Shown in pieces: positions 54,163 through 59,966 of a stretch of DNA of 59,966 nucleotides. The position numbers and the translations under genes were made by a program. Source of the DNA: Paracoccaceae bacterium (lineage in GTDB: Bacteria > Pseudomonadota > Alphaproteobacteria > Rhodobacterales > Rhodobacteraceae). Each line of letters starts with the position of its first letter. Within the stretch, counting starts at the first letter, position 1. Location: the NCBI GenBank assembly GCA_024639125.1, contig JAHEJA010000041.1:6888-66853 (forward strand). The letters run 5' to 3'. Below the pieces are notes generated by a model, which saw only the letters and a program-made list of their open reading frames with translations, was not told the DNA's origin and did no database searches.

Positions 54163-54584
54163 GCTTGGCTCAATGCCGCAAGGGTGGGGCGCAAGCCGTC
54201 TAACGGGTATCCGGCATCTGAACAGGTTTTTAGAATATCATCCACGGCTCTATCGCTGGCTTGGCCAATCGCCCACATGATTGTGCTGCGGGTGCCGGAT
54301 GCACAATAGGCAACGACCGGTCCATTTGCGGACGAAATCAATGCTTTTTGCTCAATCGCGGTATCAACAGACATCGCAGATTGATCCAGTGGCAAGTAGA
54401 CAAAGTCTAGACCGGCGTCTTTGGCGGCTTGTGCCATAACATCCGAGCGTAGCTCTGGCGGGTTTTCCATGTCAGGACGATTGCAAATTACCTTGACGAT
54501 GCCTGCTGCCTGTAAGTCGACAAAATCTTGGGGCATAAGTTGTGGGGCGCTAAAAACATCTGGACCAAGTGGGGCAAGCTGCAT
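54159..54584 (-). CDS. DUF442/TIGR01244 family sulfurtransferase-phosphatase-like protein
   Basis: A 141-residue protein with a tyrosine-phosphatase-like fold. The active-site loop is AYCASGTRS (C-x5-R-type). VICNRPDMENPP and YLPLDQSAMS are family features. In other bacteria the domain is fused to the persulfide-dioxygenase-like hydrolase as Blh; here it is separate, downstream of two YeeE proteins and of the hydrolase. Probably acts on sulfane sulfur in the cytoplasm. A strong hairpin separates it from the yeeE pair. Confidence 0.85.
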   Translation of the reverse strand: MQLAPLGPDVFSAPQLMPQDFVDLQAAGIVKVICNRPDMENPPELRSDVMAQAAKDAGLDFVYLPLDQSAMSVDTAIEQKALISSANGPVVAYCASGTRSTIMWAIGQASDRAVDDILKTCSDAGYPLDGLRPTLAALSQA

Positions 54585-54619
54585 CGGTATCTCCTGTTGT
54601 GATAAAGAGATTCTATAGC

Positions 54620-54654
54620 AAAAGGGCTGCGGATACGAGACCCGCAGCCCTTTT
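54620..54654. terminator. Bidirectional-type terminator between the yeeE pair and the DUF442 gene
   Basis: Perfect 13-bp stem AAAAGGGCTGCGG / CCGCAGCCCTTTT with a 9-base loop. The U tract in the minus direction is four bases, so readthrough to the DUF442 gene is possible. Confidence 0.8.
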
Positions 54655-54669
54655 GAATGTCAAAATAAT

Positions 54670-55101
54670 TTATTCCGCTGGGACGGCTTTATCCATGGAT
54701 TGACGCACCATTGGGGCCAGCAACATACCTGCGAGCATTGCGCCAACAAAAACCAAAGTGCTGAACCCACCAAACCCCAAGGATGCCATAGCCGGTCCCG
54801 GGCAAAGACCAGCAAGGCCCCATCCCATACCGAACATAACAGATCCAACAATCAGATTGCGTCCCAATTTTGGTTCAGGACGGGCTGGAAATTCGCCACC
54901 AACAATCGGTTTGCGGCTACCTGTCATGGCCCATGCAATCGCCATAGGGATCATCGCGCCGCCCATAACAAAGGCCAAGGTTGGGTCCCAATTTCCAAAG
55001 ACATCTAGCCAGCCTTGGACCTTGGCGGTGTCTGTCATGCCAGACACCAATAGACCGATGCCGAACAAGCTACCTGCAATCAAAGCTAAGATATTGCGCA
55101 T
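54670..55101 (-). CDS. YeeE/YedE half-size protein (DUF6691 type)
   Basis: A 143-residue membrane protein with four helices. It starts MRNILALIAGSLFGIGLLVSG and has GLAGLCPGPAMASLGFG, with the family cysteine C104. It shares one base (TAATG) with the preceding half-size gene, so the two halves are co-translated and probably form one transporter equivalent to the full-length YeeE at 21652. Cargo probably thiosulfate, sulfide or another small sulfur compound. Confidence 0.87.
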   Translation of the reverse strand: MRNILALIAGSLFGIGLLVSGMTDTAKVQGWLDVFGNWDPTLAFVMGGAMIPMAIAWAMTGSRKPIVGGEFPARPEPKLGRNLIVGSVMFGMGWGLAGLCPGPAMASLGFGGFSTLVFVGAMLAGMLLAPMVRQSMDKAVPAE

Positions 55102-55526
55102 TAGATCACTCCTAATATGTGGCGGAAGAGCACAACGCTTAGGCCGCCTGCCAAGATATAGAAAACAGTGGCGACCATGCCACGCAACGATAGCCGTGAA
55201 ATGCCGCAAACGCCGTGGCCCGATGTGCAGCCATTGGCAATTCGTGTGCCAATGCCGACCAAAAGGCCCGCCGCGATCAAAACCGCAATGTTCGAGGTGA
55301 CGTTCGTCGTTGTGCGATCCCAAAATTGTACGATCACAAGTGGGGCAATAATCAATCCCGCAAGAAAGCTAATCCGCTCGGCGGCTGTGTTGCGACCTGA
55401 CCCGTCAACCAATCCGCCAATGATACCGCTTGCCCCCATAATACGCCCGTTTCCGAGCAAGAAGACCGCACCTGCGACGCCGATGATCAGCCCGCCGATG
55501 AGACCGTAAATCCAGTCAATTTGCAT
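55101..55526 (-). CDS. YeeE/YedE half-size protein (DUF395)
   Basis: A 141-residue membrane protein with four helices. It has GIGTRIANGCTSGHGVCGISRLS, a cysteine-rich YeeE signature around residue 100. It is the first half of the split transporter, 71 bases after the hydrolase gene. A hairpin in that gap (55553-55572) is noted separately. Confidence 0.87.
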   Translation of the reverse strand: MQIDWIYGLIGGLIIGVAGAVFLLGNGRIMGASGIIGGLVDGSGRNTAAERISFLAGLIIAPLVIVQFWDRTTTNVTSNIAVLIAAGLLVGIGTRIANGCTSGHGVCGISRLSLRGMVATVFYILAGGLSVVLFRHILGVI

Positions 55527-55552
55527 TTTATTCCCCTTATTCTGTCAAAATA

Positions 55553-55572
55553 CCTCGTACGAAAGTACGAGG
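55553..55572 (-). promoter_or_regulatory. Hairpin between the hydrolase gene and yeeE pair
   Basis: Perfect 8-bp stem CCTCGTAC / GTACGAGG; on the minus strand it is followed by TATTTTGAC, a weak terminator. Probably attenuates the transporter genes. Confidence 0.55.
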
Positions 55573-55597
55573 CATTTCTGCGAATGTGTGTCCGTTA

Positions 55598-56461
55598 TTA
55601 GAGCTTGTTAACAGGTACTTTTAAGTAAACATTTCCTTGTTCATCCGCTTCAGGCATGTGTCCTGCGCGCATGTTAACCTGCAATGACGGTATGATTAAC
55701 TTTGGCATCGCCAAAGTGGCATCCCGTGCATCCCGCATTTTTATGAATTCTTCGGCTGATTTGCCGGCGCCGATATGAATATTCAATGCTTTTTGTTCAC
55801 CAACCGTGGTTTCCCAAGCATAAACATCGCGCCCCGGTGCTTTGTAATCGTGGCCCACAAAAATACGTGTTTCATCTGGTAGAGCCAAGATTTTTTGTAC
55901 AGAAGCATAAAGCGTTTCAGATGACCCACCCGGAAAATCGCACCGTGCCGTACCAAAGTCGGGCATGAAAAGCGTATCGCCGACAAAAGCCGCGTCCCCA
56001 ATCACAAATGTCAAACAGGCTGGCGTGTGACCGGGTGTATGCATGACATCGCCGCGCATTTGACCGATTTGAAAGCTGTCGCCTTCTTCGAATAGTTTGT
56101 CAAATTGGCTGCCATCACGTTGGAACTCTGTGCCTTCGTTAAAGACTTTGCCAAAGGTGTCTTGGACCACTGTTATGCGTTCACCAATCCCAATTTTTCC
56201 GCCAACGCGTTCTTGAATATATGGCGCGGCCGAAAGGTGATCTGCATGAACGTGGCTTTCGAGTAGCCATTGCACATCAAGCCCTTCTTTTTCGACAAAA
56301 TTCACAACCGCATCTGCTGAACGTGTGTCGGTCCGTCCGGAAGAATAGTCAAAATCCAAAACGCTGTCGATGACTGCGCAAGCACTGCCGTTTGGGTCAC
56401 GAACGACATAGGAAATTGTATTTGTTGCCTCGTCGAAAAATGCATTAACTTGAGGTTTCAT
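55598..56461 (-). CDS. MBL-fold hydrolase, persulfide dioxygenase-like (ETHE1/Blh family)
   Basis: A 287-residue metallo-beta-lactamase-fold protein. Metal motif HVHADHLSAA (about residues 70-79), second ligand in HTPGHTPACLTF, third region VGHDYKAPGRD. The EHVHADH-type pattern and length fit the ETHE1/Blh branch that oxidises glutathione persulfide to sulfite with one iron. It is first in hydrolase-yeeE-yeeE-DUF442. An ATTC-N8-GAAT palindrome 64 bases upstream suggests sulfide or persulfide control. Confidence 0.87.
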   Translation of the reverse strand: MKPQVNAFFDEATNTISYVVRDPNGSACAVIDSVLDFDYSSGRTDTRSADAVVNFVEKEGLDVQWLLESHVHADHLSAAPYIQERVGGKIGIGERITVVQDTFGKVFNEGTEFQRDGSQFDKLFEEGDSFQIGQMRGDVMHTPGHTPACLTFVIGDAAFVGDTLFMPDFGTARCDFPGGSSETLYASVQKILALPDETRIFVGHDYKAPGRDVYAWETTVGEQKALNIHIGAGKSAEEFIKMRDARDATLAMPKLIIPSLQVNMRAGHMPEADEQGNVYLKVPVNKL

Positions 56462-56489
56462 AGGGATTCTCCAGTTTGTTTGAACACAT

Positions 56490-56517
56490 CATATATTAAA
56501 AACAGAATGTGTTGCAA
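56490..56517 (-). promoter_or_regulatory. Candidate promoter of the MBL hydrolase operon
   Basis: Minus strand TTGCAA (56517-56512), 16 bases, TATATG (56495-56490). It lies 7 bases downstream of the palindrome at 56525-56540. Confidence 0.5.
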
Positions 56518-56524
56518 GTCTTTT

Positions 56525-56540
56525 ATTCAACTTTTTGAAT
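56525..56540. promoter_or_regulatory. Candidate SqrR-type operator upstream of the MBL hydrolase
   Basis: ATTC-N8-GAAT, extended to the palindrome ATTCAA-CTTT-TTGAAT. The same pattern is found at 25488 before soxX. Confidence 0.65.
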
Positions 56541-56582
56541 TTGGGAAAATCCAGTTTGGAGTGGCCAGTGGGTTAGGGGCTT

Positions 56583-56801
56583 TTAGCCAAAGAAAATCCC
56601 CAGAATCACCAACATCAGCCCGATAACCGAAAGAAACAGTGATCCAAGGTTAAGTGGAAGCGCCTTTTGTAAAACGGCTTTCATGTCATCGTCATTTAGC
56701 GCGCGGCGCTTGGCTTTGGCGACAAATAGAATGCAATAGACCAATCCCAGCAAACCAATTAGCGAAACGGCCACACCAACCCAAATCAAAATATCCATCA
56801 T
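56583..56801 (-). CDS. Small two-helix membrane protein
   Basis: A 72-residue protein with helices at about residues 4-27 (ILIWVGVAVSLIGLLGLVYC) and 51-71 (NLGSLFLSVIGLMLVILGIF), joined by a basic then acidic loop (KAKRRALNDDDMKAVLQK). Two ATGs stand side by side at 56801 and 56798, after AAGGACAAA. I do not recognise a function; it recurs in my knowledge of Rhodobacterales only as a hypothetical membrane protein. It is divergent from gapR. Confidence 0.65.
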   Translation of the reverse strand: MMDILIWVGVAVSLIGLLGLVYCILFVAKAKRRALNDDDMKAVLQKALPLNLGSLFLSVIGLMLVILGIFFG

Positions 56802-56914
56802 TTTGTCCTTATTTTGTTGACCGATCCCTAGGCTAAACTGACCTATAGAACAAGAGGGTGCTTGCAGTTAACAGCGCAGAGGGCTAAGTCCATTTAAAAA
56901 AACGGAGCTGCGTC

Positions 56915-57172
56915 ATGGAAGATATCACAGAAGCCAACTATCGCGTCACGGCGGATGAATTGCGTCAATTCATCGAACGCTATGAGCGTTTAGAGATGGA
57001 AAAGAAAGACATCGCTGACCAACAAAAAGAAGTGATGGCCGAAGCCAAGGGGCGTGGTTACGATACCAAGGTCATGCGTAAAATAGTGTCTTTGCGCAAG
57101 CGCGATCAAAACGACATCGCCGAAGAAGAAGCTGTTTTGGAAATGTACAAAGAAGCCTTGGGAATGAGCTAA
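56915..57172 (+). CDS. gapR: Nucleoid-associated protein GapR (DUF2312)
   Basis: An 85-residue coiled-coil protein (RVTADELRQFIERYERLEME; KGRGYDTKVMRKIVSLRKRD). In Caulobacter GapR clamps overtwisted, AT-rich DNA and helps replication and topoisomerase action. The lysine/arginine-rich middle is the DNA-contacting part. GGAGC lies about 8 bases before the ATG. The stop overlaps the stop of the convergent unknown gene by 4 bases. Confidence 0.92.
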   Translation: MEDITEANYRVTADELRQFIERYERLEMEKKDIADQQKEVMAEAKGRGYDTKVMRKIVSLRKRDQNDIAEEEAVLEMYKEALGMS

Positions 57173-58050
57173 GGTTCGATCAGGGTGACATTCGGGATTG
57201 CTCGAATGTCCTCTAGGTCATCTTCGTAGAATTCGGTCAAATCGTTGATGAGCGTATCGCTCCAGCCGGGCATCTCTATATCGTCTTCGATTTTGCTTGG
57301 GTCCGCGAATTTTTCATAAAATGCAGTCAGCGTGCGATACCGCTGGTCATTGGTCATATTTGGGTGGTTTTGAATATAGGTCTTGAACCGTGTCAGGCCT
57401 TCTTCGGTTAGCAATGATCCAAAGAGCGCGAAATCACCCCGCATAGGATGATTATCCGCCAAACCAGCCATCGCGCGGCTAATGCGTCCCCAAATAAAGG
57501 GGGCGTCTTCGTGGCACCAAACAGTAATCGGAAGTTCGGGGATAGATTGACGAATGCGTCCAATCAATTCGCTCCATTGCAAGGCATATGGGTCTGAATT
57601 GGTTAAAATCTCGGCGGCATCCTCGGTGTTTGCTATTTTAAACAACGCAGGCACAAAGGTTGCAGGATTGCGTATCCCAAGAAAAAGCTCAAACGGATTT
57701 TCCTGAAAAAGATACCGAAATTTCGCTAGTTGATTCAATGCGGACGGGTAAAAGATATCGTTATCAATGGCTTCTTTCGGCGTGCCAAAGAAATTCGTAT
57801 TCGACAACACCATCCGGCTGACATCTTCTGGTTCGTCGGCCAATAACACATCCAACAAAGCTTCGCGGTCCTCTGGCGAGGGGGCGGCTTTGTTCATTTT
57901 TATCAACATCTCTCGAAGCGGCTTGCGGAATAGGCCGGCATTTGGCACGGCAACTTTTTCTTTTTTAAGAATGCGTTCGCTCACCGTTAAAGTGCCTAGA
58001 AATCCATCTTCGTCTGTCTGGTGCACGCCTGCATGAAGAATGATTTTCAT
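57169..58050 (-). CDS. Hypothetical protein, sulfotransferase-like N-terminus
   Basis: A 293-residue cytoplasmic protein. The start MKIILHAGVHQTDEDGF resembles the beta-strand and PAPS loop of sulfotransferases (usually HxGxxKTGTT), but the basic and threonine residues of that loop are missing. A further segment, FELFLGIRNPATFVPALF, resembles the 3'-phosphate-binding part. It has no signal peptide or membrane helix, and the C-terminus is acidic. The gene may be a degenerate or non-catalytic relative; the activity is unknown. It is divergent from the ABC permease gene. Confidence 0.6.
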   Translation of the reverse strand: MKIILHAGVHQTDEDGFLGTLTVSERILKKEKVAVPNAGLFRKPLREMLIKMNKAAPSPEDREALLDVLLADEPEDVSRMVLSNTNFFGTPKEAIDNDIFYPSALNQLAKFRYLFQENPFELFLGIRNPATFVPALFKIANTEDAAEILTNSDPYALQWSELIGRIRQSIPELPITVWCHEDAPFIWGRISRAMAGLADNHPMRGDFALFGSLLTEEGLTRFKTYIQNHPNMTNDQRYRTLTAFYEKFADPSKIEDDIEMPGWSDTLINDLTEFYEDDLEDIRAIPNVTLIEP

Positions 58051-58108
58051 CTGAATGGGCTTCCTTGTTTAATCGTTACGTCGACTATATAGGAAGGATG
58101 ACACATAT

Positions 58109-59797
58109 TTGAAACGCTTTTCTTTGGGCAGGGGCATGGTAGACATTCCGCAGCAACACCGTTCGGGTCTTGGTCGTCGTTTGACACAAGGCGGAATATT
58201 CTCGTTGGGTGCTGGGCTTATCGCTTTCATGGTTTTGATGCCGATTGCCTCGGTGCTTTGGTTGGCCTTGTTTCCTTCGGAAAATATTTGGCCCCACTTG
58301 ATGCGCACGACCTTGCCTCGCTATCTGGGAACCACAGTGTCGCTTATGCTAAGCGTTGGTCTATTGACCGCAACCATCGGGGCGGGAACCGCTTGGTTAG
58401 TGACGCGGTATCGCTTTGCTGGATCGCACTGGTTAGAATGGGCGCTGCTGTTGCCTTTGGCGATCCCTGCCTATGTCGGGGCATATGCCTTGGTGGACTT
58501 GTTGGAATATGCAGGGCCTGTGCAAACCTTTTTACGCACCAGTTTTGGCTGGACAACATCCAAAGATTACTGGTTTCCTGAAATCCGATCCTTTGGCGCC
58601 GCTGTTATTGTATTGAGTGCGTCGCTATTTCCGTATGTCTATCTTTTGACGCGCGCGGCGTTTCGTGAACAATCCGGCTGTGTCGAAGAAGTCGCGCAAT
58701 CCCTTGGGGCGGGGGCCTTTGCCCGCTTTTGGCGCGTGGGTTTACCGCTTGCCCGACCTGCGATTGCGGCTGGTGTTGCGATTGTAATGATGGAAACCGT
58801 CAATGATTTTGGAACCGTGGATTATTTTGCGGTTCAAACCCTGACCACTGGAATTTTTAGCGTGTGGCTGCAAAGCAATAACGCGGGTGGGGCTGCTCAA
58901 TTGGCCAGTGTTATCCTCACTTTGGTGGTCTTGCTTGTTGTCTTAGAAAAAACCAGCCGTCGCAAGCTGCGTTACTTTAATCTATCATCGCGCCATCGCC
59001 CATCAACGCCGAAACAATTGCAAGGCGTGGTGTCTGGGTTGGCCTTTTTGGTTTGCTTTACGCCTTTTGCTATTGGATTTATCCTTCCTGTGTCGGTGTT
59101 TTTATCCCACGCGGGTGACAATATTGCCGTCTGGGCCGATGTGAAATTAGCGCGCGCCCTTTTCAATACCTTGCTTGTTGGCGGAAGTGCCGCTTTGGTC
59201 ACGGTCGCAGCCGGTGTTTTCATGGTGTATGGTGTGCGGCTCTCTGGGCGCGTTCTACCGCGTGTGCTTTTGCCGATCACAACGATTGGCTATGCGGCAC
59301 CGGGCGCTGTGTTGGGTGTTGGTATCCTTATTCCCTTGGCCAAGGTAGATAACGCTGTTGCCGATAGCATTTGGGCTGCCACGGGCATTGATATCGGCCT
59401 TGTCATGACAGGGACCGCGTTTGCCTTGGTGTTTGCCTATTGTGTGCGTTTCTTTGCAATTGCCCAAGGGGCGGCGGACTCGGCTATGGGGCGCATTTCC
59501 CCGAACCTGCCCAATGCGGCGCGCTCCTTAGGGCGTAGTCAGGGCCAGGTGCTAGGCGAGGTCTATATTCCCTTGATGCGTGGATCCGTCGCGTCAGCCG
59601 TCTTGTTGGTTTTTGTGGACTGCGTCAAAGAGCTTCCGGCGACATTGTTACTAAGGCCGTTTAATTTCAACACCTTGGCAACGCGGGTGCATGAACAAGC
59701 CAGTTTGGAAAACCTACCCGAAGCAACACCTGCCGCGCTTTTGATCGTCTTTGTTGGCCTCTGCGCCGTTGGATTGCTGGCGCGCGCAAACCGTTAG
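58109..59797 (+). CDS. Iron(III)-type ABC transporter permease (FbpB/ThiP-like)
   Basis: A 562-residue duplicated permease with about twelve membrane helices. Two EAA-type coupling loops are visible: EEVAQSLGAGAFARFWRVGL near residue 194 and NAARSLGRSQGQVLGEVYIP near residue 470. The DUF-type double permease occurs in ferric iron, thiamine and phosphonate importers; the MMETVNDFGTVDYFAVQTLT segment favours the iron branch. Start uncertain: TTG at 58109 has AGGAAGGA 10 bases upstream, ATG at 58136 has AGGGG too close. The partner ATPase and binding protein are outside the window. Confidence 0.85.
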   Translation: MKRFSLGRGMVDIPQQHRSGLGRRLTQGGIFSLGAGLIAFMVLMPIASVLWLALFPSENIWPHLMRTTLPRYLGTTVSLMLSVGLLTATIGAGTAWLVTRYRFAGSHWLEWALLLPLAIPAYVGAYALVDLLEYAGPVQTFLRTSFGWTTSKDYWFPEIRSFGAAVIVLSASLFPYVYLLTRAAFREQSGCVEEVAQSLGAGAFARFWRVGLPLARPAIAAGVAIVMMETVNDFGTVDYFAVQTLTTGIFSVWLQSNNAGGAAQLASVILTLVVLLVVLEKTSRRKLRYFNLSSRHRPSTPKQLQGVVSGLAFLVCFTPFAIGFILPVSVFLSHAGDNIAVWADVKLARALFNTLLVGGSAALVTVAAGVFMVYGVRLSGRVLPRVLLPITTIGYAAPGAVLGVGILIPLAKVDNAVADSIWAATGIDIGLVMTGTAFALVFAYCVRFFAIAQGAADSAMGRISPNLPNAARSLGRSQGQVLGEVYIPLMRGSVASAVLLVFVDCVKELPATLLLRPFNFNTLATRVHEQASLENLPEATPAALLIVFVGLCAVGLLARANR

Positions 59798-59890
59798 TAT
59801 TTCTTTGAAAAACTTTTTTCGGTTCTTGTGCATTTTTTTTACCAAAGCCCCTTGCATGTCGATTATGTTTAATTTAATCCACCGCTCAAC

Positions 59891-59966
59891 GCCCCTATAG
59901 CTCAGCTGGTAGAGCAATTGATTTGTAATCAATGGGTCCGCGGTTCGAGTCCGTGTGGGGGCACCA
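59891..59966 (+). tRNA. tRNA-Thr (anticodon UGU)
   Basis: A 76-base cloverleaf: acceptor GCCCCTA / TGGGGGC, D-arm GCTC / GAGC, anticodon stem ATTGA / TCAAT around TTTGTAA, T-arm with TTCGAGT, and an encoded CCA end. The 93 bases before it are AT-rich and hold TTGCAT and TTTAAT, a weak promoter. Confidence 0.95.

Noticed and set aside
54159-54584. Full-length Blh (beta-lactamase hydrolase-like protein)
   Set aside because: Only the DUF442 domain is present in this 141-residue gene; the hydrolase domain is a separate gene at 55598-56461.
59798-59890. Attachment site or integrated element at tRNA-Thr
   Set aside because: The window ends at the tRNA 3' end, so no downstream repeat or integrase can be examined; nothing upstream suggests an element.

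Overview
The window reads as chromosome of a marine Rhodobacterales (roseobacter-type) alphaproteobacterium of only moderate GC content. Supporting traits are a complete thiosulfate-oxidising sox cluster with soxCD, a heterotetrameric sarcosine oxidase operon, GapR (DUF2312), the NDUFA12-mlaD-DUF2155-aat block, a short-chain acyl-CoA regulator and GANTC sites upstream of rpoD. The genus is not resolved. I see no phage, insertion sequence, CRISPR array or integrase. The longest stretch without a gene is about 250 bases (39111-39375).

Layout: 43-4536 a beta-hydroxyacid dehydrogenase, glutamate dehydrogenase and two TadE/TadG-like envelope proteins. 4639-9643 sarcosine oxidase soxBDAG. 9772-16405 core genes: an unknown small protein, dnaG, rpoD, yjbQ, nrdR, ribD. 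16402-20960 three capsule genes on the minus strand (kpsS, a wza/kpsD-like lipoprotein, kpsC), lying between ribD and ribE. 21652-31931 the sulfur locus: yeeE, an ArsR regulator with the two cysteines of the SqrR/BigR class, a GlcG-like protein and soxS on the minus strand; soxVWXYZABCD on the plus strand. 31995-39110 an AraC/GlxA regulator, clpP, clpX, NDUFA12, mlaD, DUF2155, aat, accC, accB. 39376-40887 an acyl-CoA ligase.

The most interesting region is 40997-54162. A five-gene branched-chain-type ABC transporter ends in acetyl-CoA synthetase. It is divergent from an XRE regulator of the short-chain fatty acyl-CoA family, with three near-identical palindromes between them. Next come a receiver-only response regulator, a small two-helix membrane protein and an SLC5-transporter/histidine-kinase fusion (CrbS/CbrA architecture), overlapping head to tail, then a protein with a FliM/FliN (SpoA) C-terminal domain without any flagellar genes nearby. 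I propose a short-chain carboxylate sensing, uptake and activation island whose phosphosignal may pass from the kinase through the CheY-like protein to the SpoA protein. The cargo and the signalling route are inference.

54159-56461 is a second sulfur module: a persulfide-dioxygenase-like hydrolase, two half-size YeeE proteins and a DUF442 protein. An exact ATTC-N8-GAAT palindrome lies upstream of it, and another upstream of soxX. The single ArsR regulator at 22807-23145 may therefore link two loci more than 30 kb apart. The window ends with a small membrane protein, gapR, a conserved unknown, an iron-type ABC permease and tRNA-Thr(UGU).
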